Below are positions 24,829-37,900 of a DNA stretch of 64,000 bases, piece after piece (the stretch's first letter is position 1; the number at the start of each line of letters is the position of its first letter). Below the pieces are notes generated by a model. The model saw only the letters and a list, made by a program, of their open reading frames with translations, had not been told where the DNA came from and ran no database searches. Origin of the DNA: Colletes latitarsis (lineage: Eukaryota > Arthropoda > Insecta > Hymenoptera > Colletidae); contig NC_135136.1 of NCBI RefSeq assembly GCF_051014445.1, positions 15,022,001-15,086,000 on the forward strand. Direction: 5' to 3'. The translations under genes and the position numbers were made by a program.

Positions 24829-27312
24829 ACGCCGGTTATGTCACGGTTAGGTCTGGGATTTGCCGTCATCTGGCTCGTATTTTCGCATTTTTCGCATACT
24901 TGTAGGCCAGATCCTGGCCATTTTTTCTGGCTTGGACCACCTAGTAATGTGGTATCACACTCAAACAGTCAATTAAACCTGGTTGTGATTAACATTTTGG
25001 AGGATAACGCCGGTTATGTCTCGGTTAGTTCTGGGATTTGCCCTCATCTGGCTCGTACCTTCGCATTTTTCGCCTACTTGTTGGCAAGATCCTGGGCTTT
25101 TTCTGGTTTGGATCACGTAGTAATGCGGTACCACACCGATGCAGTCAATTAAACCTGGTTGCGATTAATATTTTAGAGGATAACGCCGGTTATGTCTTGG
25201 TTAGGTCTGGGATTTGGCCTCATGTGGCTCATACTTTCGCATTTCTCGCATACTTGTTGGCCAGATCCAGGGCTTTATCTGGTTTGTATCCCGTCGTAAT
25301 GTGGTTCCACACCGAAACAGTGAATTAAACCCGGTTGCGATTAATATTTTAGAGGATAACGCCGGTTATGTCTGGGTTAGGTCTGGGATTTGCCCTCATC
25401 TGTCTCCTACTATCACATTTTTCGCATACATGTTGGCCAGATCCTGGCCTTTTTCTGGTCTGTATCACGTAGTAATGCGGTACCACACCGAAACAGTCAA
25501 TTAAACCTGGTTGCGATTAATATTTTAGAGGATAACGCTGGTTATGTCTGGGTTAGTTCTCGTATTTGCAATCATCTGGCTCATACTTTCGCAATTTTCG
25601 CGAACTCGTTGGCCAGATCTTGGGTTTTTTGTGGTTTGGATCCCGTCGTAATGTGGATCCACACCGAAGCAGTCAATTAAGCCTGACTGCGATGAATATT
25701 TTAGAGGATAACGCTGCTTATGTTTGGGTTAGTTCTGCTATTTGCAATCATCTGGCTCGTACTTTCGCATTTCTGGCATACTTGTAGGCAGATCCTGGGC
25801 TTTTTCTGGTTTGGATCACGTAGTAATGCGGTACCACACTGAAACAGTCAATTAAACCTGGTTGTGATTAACATTTTGGAGGATAACGCTGGTTATGTCT
25901 GGGTTAGTTCTGGTATTTGCAATCATCAGGCTCATACTTTCGCAATTTTCGCGTACTTGTTGGCCAGATCTTGGGTTTTTTGTGGTTTGGATCCCGTCGT
26001 AATGTGGATCCACACCGAAGCAGTCAATTAAACCTGGTTGCGATTAATATTTTAGAGGATAACGCTGGTTATGTCTGGGTTAGTTCTGGTATTTGCAATC
26101 ATCTGGCTCATTCTTTCGCATTTCTCGCATACTTGTTGGCCAGATCCAGGCCTTTTTCTGGTTTGGATCACGTAGTAATGCGGTACCACACCGAAACAGT
26201 CAATTAAACCTGGTTGCGATTAAGATTTTAGAGGATAACGCCGGTTATGTCACGGTTAGGTCTGGGATTTGCCGTCATCTGGCTCGTATTTTCGCATTTT
26301 CGCATACTTGTTGGCCAGATCCTGGCCTTTTTCTGGCTTGGACCACGTAGTAATGTGGTATCACACTGAAACAGTCAACTAAACCTGGTTGTGATTAACA
26401 TTTTGGAGGATAACGCCGGTTATGTCTTGGTTAGGTCTGGTATTTGCCCTCATCTGGCTCGTACTTTCGCATTTCTCGCATACTTGTTTTCCAGGTCCTT
26501 GCGTTTTCCTGGTTTGGATCACGTAGTAATGCGGTACCACACTGAAACAGTCAATTAAACCTGGTTGTGATTAATATTTTGGAGAATAACGCTGGTTATG
26601 TTTGGGTTAGTTCCGGTATTTGCAACCATCTGGCTGATACTTTCGCATTTTTTGCATACTTGTTGGCCAGATCCTGGCCTTTTTCTGGTTTGGATCCCGT
26701 CATAATGTGGTTCCACCCCGAAACAGTCAATAAAACCTGGTTGCGATTAATATTTTGGAGGATAACGCCGTTTATGTCTCGGTTAGGACTGGGATTTGCC
26801 GTCATCTGGCTCGTACTTTCGCATTTCTCGCATACTTGTTGACCAGATCCTGGCCTTTTCCTGGTTTAGATCACGTAGTAATGCGGTACCACACCGAAAC
26901 AGTCAATTAAACCTGGTTGCGATTAATATTTTAGAGGATAACGCCGGTTATGTCTCGGTTAGGTCTGCGATTTGCCCTCATCTGTCTCGTACTTTTGCAT
27001 TTTTCGCATACTTGTTGGCCAGATCCTGGCATTTTTCTGGTCTGTATCACGTAGTATTGCGGTACCACACCGAAACAGTCAATTAATCCTGGTTGCGATT
27101 AATATTTTAGAGGATAACGCCGGTTATGTCTCGGTTAGTTCTGGGATTTGTCCTCATCTGGCAAGTACCTTCGCATTTTTCGCCAAGTTGTTGGCTAGAT
27201 CCTGAGCTTTTTCTGGTTTGGATCCCGTAATTATGACGCTCCACACCGAAACAGTCAATTAAACCTGGGTCCGATTAATATTTTAGAGGATAACGCCGGT
27301 TATGTCTCGGTT

Positions 27313-30300
27313 AGGTCTGGGATTTGCCCTCATCTGGCTCGTACTTTCGCATTTTTCGCATACTTGTTGGCCAGATCCTGGCCTTTTTTTGGCTTGGACC
27401 AAGTCGTGATGAGGGACCATACTCAAACAGTCAATTAAACCTGGCTGCGATTAATATTTTAGAGGATAACGCCGGTTATTTCAAGGTTAGGTCTGGGATT
27501 TGCCCTCATCTGGCTCGTACTTTCGCATTTTTCGCATACCTGTTTGCCAGATCGTGGCCTTTTTCCGGCTTGGACCACGTAGTAATGCGGTACCACACCG
27601 AAACAGTCAATAGAAGCTGGTTGCGATTAATATTTTACAGGATAACGCTGGTTATGTCTGGGTTAATTCTGGTATTTGCAATCATCTGGCTCATACTTTC
27701 GCAATTTTCGCGTACTTGTTGGTCAGATCTAGGGTTTTTTGTGGTTTGGATCCCGTCGTAATGTGGTTCCACACCGAAGCAGTCAATTAAACCTGGTTGC
27801 GATGAATATTTTGAAGGATAACGCCGGTTATGTCTGGGTTAGGTCTGGGATTTGCCCTTATCTGGCTCGTACTTTCGCATTTCTCGCATACTTGTTGGCC
27901 AGATCCAGGGCTTTTACTGGTTTGTATCCCGTCGTAATGTGGTTCCACACCGAAACAGTCAATTAATCCTGGTTGCGATTAATATTTTAGAGGATAACGC
28001 CGGTTATGTCTCGGTTAGTTCTGGGATTTGCCCTCGTCTGGAATGTACCTTCGCATTTTTCGCCTACTTGTTGGCTAGATCCTGAGCTTTTTCTGGTTTG
28101 AATCCCGTAATAATGACGCTCCACACCGAAACAGTCAACTAAACCTGGTTGCGATTAATATTTTAGAGGATAACGCTGGTTATATCTGGGTTAGTTCTGG
28201 TATTTGCGATCATCTGGCTCATACTTTCGCAATTTTCGCGAACTCGTTGGCCAGATCTTGGGTTTTTTGTGGTTTGGATCCCGTCGTAATGTGGTTCCAC
28301 ACCGAAGCAGTCAATTAAACCTAGTTGCGATGAATATTTTGGAGGATAACGCCGGTTATGTCTCGGTTAGGTCTGGGATTTGCCCTCATCTGGCTCGTAC
28401 TTTCGCATTTTTCGCATACTAGTTAGCCAGATCGTGGCCTTTTTCCGGCTTGGACCACGTAGTAATTTGGTACCACACCGAAACAGCCAATAGAAGCTGG
28501 TTGCGATTAATATTTTAGAGGATAACGCCGGTTATGCCTGGGTTAGTTCTGGTATTTGCCCCCATCTGGCTCGTACTTTCGCATTTCTCGCATACTTGTT
28601 GGCCAGATGCAGGGCTTTTTCTGGTTTGTATCCCGTCGTAATGTGGTTCCATACCGAAACAGTCAATTAATCCTGGTTGCGATTAATATTTTAGAGCATA
28701 ACGCTGGTTATGTCTGGGTTAGTTCTGGTATTTGCAATCATCTGGCTCGTAACTTCGCATTTTTCGCCTACTTGTTGGCCAGATCTTGAGTTTTTTGTGG
28801 TTTGGACCACATAGTAATGTGGTACCACACCGAAACAGTCAATTAAACCTGGTTGCGGTTAATATTTTGGAGGATAACGCCGGTTATATCTCGGTTAGGT
28901 CTGGGATTTGCCCTCATCTGGCTCGTACCTTCGCATTTTTCGCATTCTTGTGGGCCAGATCCTGTCCTTTTTCTGGCCCGGTCCACGTAGTAATGTGGTA
29001 CCACGCCGAAACAGGCAATTAAACCTGGTTGCGATTAATATTTTGGAGGATAACGCTGGTTATGTCTCGGTTAGGTCTGGTATTTGCCCTCATCTGGATC
29101 ATACTTTCGCTATTTTCGCGAACTCGTTGGCCAGATCTTGGGTTTTTTGTGGTTTGGATCCCGTCGTAATGTGGTTCCACACCGAAACAGTCAATTAATC
29201 CGGGTTGCGATTAATATTTTAGAGGATAACACCGGTTATGTCTCTGTTAGTTTTGGGATTTGCCCTCATCTGTCTCGTACTTTCGCATTTTTCGCCTACT
29301 TGTTGGCCAGATCTTGAGTTTTTTGTGGTTTGGACCACATAGTAATGTGGTACCACACCGAAACAGTCAATTAAACCTGGTTGCGGTTAATATTTTGGAG
29401 GATAACGCCGGTTATATCTCGGTTAGGTCTGGGATTTGCCCTCATCTGGCTCGTACCTTCGCATTTTTCGCCTACTTGTTGGCCAGATCTTGGGTTTTTT
29501 CTGGTTTGTATCCCGTCGTAATGTGGTTCCACACCGAAACAGTCAATTAATCCTGGTTGCGATTAATAGTTTAGAGGATAACGCCGGTTATTTCTAGGTT
29601 AGGTCTGGGATTTGCCCTCATCTGTCACGTACTTTCGCGTTTTTCTCATACTTGTTGGCCAGATCCTGGCCTTTTTCTGGTGTGTATCACGTAGTAATGC
29701 GGTACCACACCGAAACAGTCAATTAAACCTGGTTGCGATTAATATTTTAGAGGATAACGCTGGTTATGTCTGGGTTAGTTCTCGTATTTGCAATCATCTG
29801 GCTCATACTTTCGCAATTTTCGCGAACTCGTTGGCCAGATCTTGGGTTTTTTGTGGTTTGGATCCCGTCGTAATGTGGTTCCACACCGAAACAGTCAATT
29901 AATCCGGGTTGCGATTAATATTTTAGAGGATAACACCGGTTATGTCTCTGTTAGTTTTGGGATTTGCCCTCATCTGTCTCGTACTTTCGCATTTTTCGCA
30001 TACTTGTTGGCCAGATCCTGGGCTGTTTCTGGTTTGGATCACGTACTAATGCGGTACCAGACCGAAACAGTCAATTAATCCGGGTTGCGATTAATATTTT
30101 AGAGGATAACACCGGTTATGTCTCTGTTAGTTTTGGGATTTGCCCTCATCTGGCTAGTACCTTCGCATTTTTCGCCTACTTGTTGGCTAGATCCTGAGCT
30201 TTTTCTGGTTTGGATCCCGTAATAATGACGCTCCACACCGAAACAGTCAATTAAACCTGGTTGCGATTAATATTTTAGAGGATAGCGCCGGTTATTTCTC

Positions 30301-30390
30301 GGTTAGGTCTGGGATTTGCCCTGATCTGTCTCCTACTATCACATTTTTCGCATACTTGTTGGCCAGATCCTGGCCTTTTTCTGGTCTGTA
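27313..30390 (+). repeat. 34-monomer duplication block, copy 2
   Basis: Second copy of 21,330-24,400, with its order rearranged between 28.6 and 30.2 kb. A rare tract from CAATTAATCCGGGTTGCG through TTAGTTTTGGGATTTGCC appears here three times, starting near 29,190, 29,893 and 30,069, each time joined to a different downstream monomer version. Confidence 0.7.
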
Positions 30391-33300
30391 TCACGTAGTA
30401 ATGCCGTACCACACCGAAGCAGTCAATTAAACCTGGTTGCGATTAATATTTTAGAGGATAACGCTGGTTATGTCTGGGTTAGTTCTGGTATCTGCAATCA
30501 TCAGGCTCATACTTTCGCAATTTTCGCGTACTTGTTGGCAAGATCTTGGGTTTTTTGTGGTTTGGATCCCGTCGTAATGTGGATCCACACGAAGCAGTCA
30601 ATTAAACCTGGTTGCGATTAATATTTTAGAGGATAACGCTGGTTATGTCTGGGTTAGTTCTGGTATTTGCAATCATCTGGCTCATACTTTCGCAATTTTC
30701 GCGTACTTGTTGGCCAGATCTTGGGTTTCTTGTGGTTTGGATCCCGTCGTAATGTGGATCCACACAGAAGCAGTCAATTAAGCCTGGCTGCGATGAATAT
30801 TTTAGAGGATAACGCTGCTTATGTTTGGGTTAGTTCTGCTATTTGCAATCATCTGGCTCGTACTTTCGCATTTCTGGCATACTTGTAGGCAGATCCTGGG
30901 CTTTTTCTGGTTTGGATCACGTAGTAATGCGGTACCACACTGAAACAGTCAATTAAACCTGGTTGTGATTAACATTTTGGAGGATAACGCCGGTTATGTC
31001 ACGGTTAGGTCTGGGATTTGCCGTCATCTGGCTCGTATTTTCGCATTTTTCGCATACTTGTAGGCCAGATCCTGGCCATTTTTTCTGGCTTGGACCACCT
31101 AGTAATGTGGTATCACACTGAAACAGTCAATTAAACCTGGTTGTGATTAACATTTTGGAGGATAACGCCGGTTATGTCTCGGTTAGTTCTGGGATTTGCC
31201 CTCATCTGGCTCGTACCTTCGCATTTTTCGCCTACTTGTTGGCAAGATCCTGGGCTTTTTCTGGTTTGGATCACGTAGTAATGCGGTACCACACCGATGC
31301 AGTCAATTAAACCTGGTTGCGATTAATATTTTAGAGGATAACGCCGGTTATGTCTTGGTTAGGTCTGCGATTTGGCCTCATCTGGCTCATACTTTCGCAT
31401 TTCTCACATACTTGTTGGCCAGATCCAGGGCTTTATCTGGTTTGTATCCCGTCGTAATGTGGTTCCACACCGAAACAGTGAATTAAACCCGGTTGCGATT
31501 AATATTTTAGAGGATAACGCCGGTTATGTCTGGGTTAGGTCTGGGATTTGCCCTCATCTGTCTTCTACTATCACATTTTTCGCATACATGTTGGCCAGAT
31601 CCTGGCCTTTTTCTGGTCTGTATCACGTAGTAATGCGGTACCACACCGAAACAGTCAATTAAACCTGGTTGCGATTAATATTTTAGAGGATAACGCCGGT
31701 TATTTCTAGGTTAGGTCTGGGATTTGCCCTCATCTGTCACATACTTTCGCGTTTTTCTCATACTTGTTGGCCAGATCCTGGCCTTTTTCTGGTGTGTATC
31801 ACGTAGTAATGCGGTACCACACCGAAACAGTCAATTAAACCTGGTTGCGATTAATATTTTAGAGGATAACGCTGGTTATGTCTGGGTTAGTTCTCGTATT
31901 TGCAATCATCTGGCTCATACTTTCGCAATTTTCGCGAACTCGTTGGCCAGTTCTTGGGTTTTTTGTGGTTTGGATCCCGTCGTAATGTGTTTCCACACCG
32001 AAGCAGTCAATTAAACCTGGTTGCGATGAATATTACGGAGGATAACGCCGGTTATGTCTCGGTTAGGTCTGGGATTTGCCCTCATCTGTCTCGTACTTTC
32101 GCATTTTTCGCATACTTGTTGGCCAGATCCTGGCATTTTTCTGGTCTGTATCACGTAGTAATGCGGTACCACAGCGTAGCAGTCAATTAAACCTGGTTGC
32201 GGTTAATATTTTGGATGATAACGCCGGTTATGTCTGGGTTAGGTCTGGGATTTGCCCTTATCTGGCTCGTACTTTCGCATTTCTCGCATACCTGTTGGCC
32301 AGATCCTGGGCTGTTTCTGGTTTGGATCACGTACTAATGCGGTACCAGACCGAAACAGTCAATTAATCCGGGTTGCGATTAATATTTTAGAGGATAACAC
32401 CGGTTATGTCTCTGTTAGTTCTGGGATTTGCCCTCATCTGGCTAGTACCTTCGCATTTTTCGCCTACTTGTTGGCTAGATCCTGAGCTTTTTCTGGTTTG
32501 GATCCCGTAATAATGACGCTCCACACCGAAACAGTCAATTTAACCTGGGTTCGATTAATATTTTAGAGGATAACGCCGGTTATATCTCTGTTAGGTCTGG
32601 GATATGCCCTCATCTGGCTCGTACCTTCGCATTTTTCGCATTCTTGTGGGCCAGATCCTGGCCTTTTTCTGGCTGGGATAACGTAGTAATGCGGTACCAC
32701 ACTCAAACAGTCAATTAAACCTGGTTGCGATTAATATTTTAGAGGATAGCGCCGGTTATTTCTCGGTTAGGTCTGGGATTTGCCCTCATCTGTCTCCTAC
32801 TATCACATTTTTCGCATACTTGTTGGCCAGATCCTGGCCTTTTTCTGGTCTGTATCACGTAGTAATGCGGTACCACACCGAAGCAGTCAATTAAACCTGG
32901 TTGCGATTAATATTTTAGAGGATAACGCTGGTTATGTCTGGGTTAGTTCTGGTATTTGCAATCATCAGGCTCATACTTTCGCAATTTTCGCGTACTTGTT
33001 GGCCAGATCTTGGGTTTTTTGTGGTTTGGATCCCGTCGTAATGTGGATCCACACGAAGCAGTCAATTAAACCTGGTTGCGATTAATATTTTAGAGGATAA
33101 CGCTGGTTATGTCTGGGTTAGTTCTGGTATTTGCAATCATCTGGCTCATACTTTCGCAATTTTCGCCTACTTGTTGGCCAGATCTTGGGTTTCTTGTGGT
33201 TTGGATCCCGTCGTAATGTGGATCCACACCGAAGCAGTCAATTAAGCCTGGCTGCGATGAATATTTTAGAGGATAACGCTGCTTATGTTTGGGTTAGTTC

Positions 33301-34154
33301 TGCTATTTGCAATCATCTGGCTCGTACTTTCGCATTTCTGGCATACTTGTAGGCAGATCCTGGGCTTTTTCTGGTTTGGATCACGTAGTAATGCGGTACC
33401 ACACTGAAACAGTCAATTAAACCTGGTTGTGATTAACATTTTGGAGGATAACGCCGGATATGTCACGGTTAGGTCTGGGATTTGCCGTCATCTGGCTCGT
33501 ATTTTCGCATTTTTCGCATACTTGTAGGCCAGATCCTGGCCATTTTTTCTGGCTTGGACCACCTAGTAATGTGGTATCACACTGAAACAGTCAATTAAAC
33601 CTGGTTGTGATTAACATTTTGGAGGATAACGCCGGTTATGTCTCGGTTAGTTCTGGGATTTGCCCTCATCTGGCTCGTACCTTCGCATTTTTCGCCTACT
33701 TGTTGGCAAGATCCTGGGCTTTTTCTGGTTTGGATCACGTAGTAATGCGGTACCACACCGATGCAGTCAATTAAACCTGGTTGCGATTAATATTTTAGAG
33801 GATAACGCCGGTTATGTCTTGGTTAGGTCTGGGATTTGGCCTCATCTGGCTCATACTTTCGCATTTCTCGCATACTTGTTGGCCAGATCCAGGGCTTTAT
33901 CTGGTTTGTATCCCGTCGTAATGTGGTTCCACACCGAAACAGTGAATTAAACCCGGTTGCGGTTAATATTTTAGAGGATAACGCCGGTTATGTCTGGGTT
34001 AGGTCTGGGATTTGCCCTCATCTGTCTCCTACTATCACATTTTTCGCATACATGTTGGCCAGATCCTGGCCTTTTTCTGGTCTGTATCACGTAGTAATGC
34101 GGTACCACACCGAAACAGTCAATTAAACCTGGTTGCGATTAATATTTTAGAGGA
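30240..34154 (+). repeat. 14-monomer (2,464 bp) tandem duplication
   Basis: Positions about 30,240-31,690 match 32,704-34,154 at an offset of 2,464 bp, exactly 14 monomers. Diagnostic shared variants are CTCCTACTATCACAT, GATAACGCTGCTTATG, TTTCTGGCATACTTGTAGGC, CCATTTTTTCTGGC and GGCTTTATCTGG. The single-base deletion in CCACACGAAGCAGTC (near 30,587 and 33,051) is in both copies. Confidence 0.82.
31686..32924 (+). repeat. 46-monomer-offset block, copy 2
   Basis: Second copy of 23,590-24,828. It is wedged between the two copies of the 14-monomer block (30,240-31,690 and 32,704-34,154), so it appears to have arrived as part of, or before, that tandem duplication. Confidence 0.8.
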
Positions 34155-34999
34155 TAACGCTGGTTATGTCTGGGTTAGTTCTGGTATTTGCAATCATCAG
34201 GCTCATACTTTCGCAATTTTCGCGTACTTGTTGGCCAGATCTTGGGTTTTTTGTGGTTTGGATCCCGTCGTAATGTGGATCCACACCGAAGCAGTCAATT
34301 AAACCTGGTTGCGATTAATATTTTAGAGGATAACGCTGGTTATGTCTGGGTTAGTTCTGGTATTTGCAATCATCTCGCTCATACTTTCGCAATTTTCGCG
34401 TACTTGTTGGCCAGATCTTGGGTTTCTTGTGGTTTGGATCCCGTCGTAATGTGGATCCACACCGAAGCAGTCAATTAAGCCTGGCTGCGATGAATATTTT
34501 AGAGGATAACGCTGCTTATGTTTGGGTTAGTTCTGCTATTTGCAATCATCTGGCTCGTACTTTCGCATTTCTGGCATACTTGTAGGCAGATCCTGGGCTT
34601 TTTCTGGTTTGGATCACGTAGTAATGTGGTTCCACACCGAAACAGCCAATTAAACCTGGTAGCGATTAATATTTTAGACGATAACGCCGGTTATGTCACG
34701 GTTAGGTCTGGGATTTGCCGTCATCTGGCTCGAATTTTCGCATTTCTCGCATACTTGTTGGCCAGATCCTGGGCTTTTTCTGGTTTGGATCACGTAGTAA
34801 TGTGGTACCACACTGAAACAGTCAATAAAAGCTGGTTCCGATTAGTATTTTATAGGATAACGCTGGTTATGTCTGGTTTAGTTCTGGTATTTGCAATCAT
34901 CTGGCTCGTACCTTCGCATTTTTCGCCTACTTGTTGGCAAGATCCTGGGCTTTTTCATGCTTGGACCACGTAGTAATGTGGTACCACACTGAAACAGTC

Positions 35000-37900
35000 A
35001 AATAAACCTGGTTGCGATTAATATTTTAGAGGATAACGCCGGTTATGTCTAGGTTAGTTCTGGTATTTGCCCTCATCTGGCTCGTACTTTCGTATTTTTC
35101 GCATACTTGTTGGCCAGATCCTGGGCTTTTTCTGGTTTGGATCACGTAGTGATGTGGTGCCACACTGAAACAGTCAATAAGAGCTGGTTCCGATTAGTAT
35201 TTTACAGGATAACGCCGGTTATGTCTGGGTTAGGTCTGGGATTTGCCCTCATCTGGCACGTGCTTTCGCCATTTCTCGCATACTTGTTGGCCAGATCCAG
35301 GCCTTTTTCTGGTTTGGATCACGTAGTAATGCGGTACCACACCGAAACAGTCAATTAAACCTGGTTGCGACTAATATTTTAGAGGATAACGCCGGTTATG
35401 TCACGGTTAGGTCTGGGATTTGCCGTCATCTGGCTCGTATTTTCGCATTTTTCGCCTACTTGTTGGCTAGATCCTGAGCGTTTTCTGGTTTGGATCCCGT
35501 AATAATGACGCTCCACACCGAAACAGTCAATTTAACCTGGGTTCGATTAATATTTTAGAGGATAACGCCGGCTATATCTCGGTTAGGTCTGGGATTTGCC
35601 CTCATCTGGCTCGTACCTTCGCATTTTTCGCATTCTTGTTGGCCAGATCCTGGGCTTTTTCTGGTTTGGATCACGTAGTAATGTGGTACCACACTGAAAC
35701 AGTCAATAAAAGCTGGTTCCGATTAGTATTTTACAGGATAACGCCGGTTATGTCTCCGTTAGGTTTGGGATTTTCCCTCATCTGGCTCGTAATTTCGCAT
35801 TTTTCGCATACTTGTTGGCCAGATCCTGGCCTTTTTCATGCTTGGACCACGTAGTAATGTGGTACCACACTGAAACAGTCAAATAAACCTGGTTCCGATT
35901 AGTATTTCAGAGGATAACGCAGGTTACGTCTGGGTTAGTTCTGGTATTTGCAACCATCTGGCACATACTTTCGCGGTTTTCGCATACTTGTTGGGCAGAT
36001 CCTGGGTTTTTTCTGGTTTGGATCCCGTAGTAATGAGGTTCCACACCGAAGCAGTCAATTAAACCTGGTTGCGATTAATATTTTAGAGGATAACGCCGGT
36101 TATGTCTCGGTTAGATCTGGGATTTGGCCTCATCTGGCTCATACTTTCGCATGTCTCGCCTACTTGTTGGCCAGATCCAGGGCTTTATCTGGTTTGTATC
36201 CCGCCGTAATGTGGTTCCACACCGAAACAGTCAATTAAACCCAGTTGCGATTAATATTTTAGAGGATAACGCCGGTTATGTCTGGGTTAGGTCTGGGATT
36301 TGCCCTCATCTGGCTCGTACTTTCGCATTTCTCGCATACTTGTTGGCCAGATCCTGGGCTTTTCCTGGTTTAGATCACGTAGTAATGTGGTTCCACACCG
36401 AAACAGCCAATTAAACCTGGTAGCGATTAATATTTTAGACGATAACGCCGGTTATGTCACGGTTAGGTCTGGGATTTGCCGTCATCTGTCTCGAATTTTC
36501 GCATTTCTCGCATACTTGTTGGCCAGATCCTGGGCTTTTTCTGGTTTGGATCACGTAGTAATGTGGTACCACACTGAAACAGTCAATAAAAGCTGGTTCC
36601 GATTAGTATTTAATAGGATAACGCTGGTTATGTCTGGTTTAGTTCTGGTATTTGCAATCATCTGGCTCGTACCTTCGCATTTTTCGCCTACTTGTTGGCA
36701 AGATCCTGGGCTTTTTCATGCTTGGATCACGTAGTAATGTGGTACCACACTGAAACAGTCAATAAAAGCTGGTTCCGATTAGTATTTTATAGGATAACGC
36801 TGGTTATGTCTGGTTTAGTTCTGGTATTTGCAATCATCTGGCTCGTACCTTCGCATTTTTCGCCTACTTGTTGGCAAGATCCTGGGCTTTTTCATGCTTG
36901 GACCACGTAGTAATGTGGTACCACACTGAAACAGTCAAATAAACCTGGTTCCGATTAGTATTTCAGAGGATAACGCAGGTTACGTCTGGGTTAGTTCTGG
37001 TATTTGCAACCATCTGGCACATACTTTCGCGGTTTTCGCATACTTGTTGGGCAGATCCTGGGTTTTTTCTGGTCTGGATCCCGTAGTAATGAGGTTCCAC
37101 ACCGAAGCAGTCAATTAAACCTGGTGGCGATTAATATTTTAGAGGATAACGCCGGTTATGTCTCGGTTAGATCTGGGATTTGGCCTCATCTGGCTCATAC
37201 TTTCGCATGTCTCGCCTACTTGTTGGCCAGATCCAGGGCTTTATCTGGTTTGTATCCCGCCGTAATGTGGTTCCACACCGAAACAGTCAATTAAACCCGG
37301 TTGCGATTAATATTTTAGAGGATAACGCCGGTTATGTCTGGGTTAGGTCTGGGATTTGCCCTCATCTGGCTCATACTTTCGCATTTCTCGCATACTTGTT
37401 GGCCAGATCCTGGGCTTTTTCTGGTTTAGATCACGTAGTAATGTGGTTCCACACCGAAACAGCCAATTAAACCTGGTAGCGATTAATATTTTAGAGGATA
37501 ACGCCGGTTATGTCTAGGTTAGTTCTGGTATTTGCCCTCATCTGGCTCGTACTTTCGTATTTTTCGCATACTTGTTGGCCAGATCCTGGGCTTTTTCTGG
37601 TTTGGATCACGTAGTGATGTGGTGCCACACTGAAACAGTCAATAAGAGCTGGTTCCGATTAGTATTTTACAGGATAACGCCGGTTATGTCTGGGTTAGGT
37701 CTGGGATTTGCCCTCATCTGGCACGTGCTTTCGCCATTTCTCGCATACTTGTTGGCCAGATCCAGGCCTTTTTCTGGTTTGGATCACGTAGTAATGCGGT
37801 ACCACACCGAAACAGTCAATTAAACCTGGTTGCGATTAATATTTTAGAGGATAACGCCGGTTATGTCACGGTTGGGTCTGGGATTTGCCGTCATCTGGCT

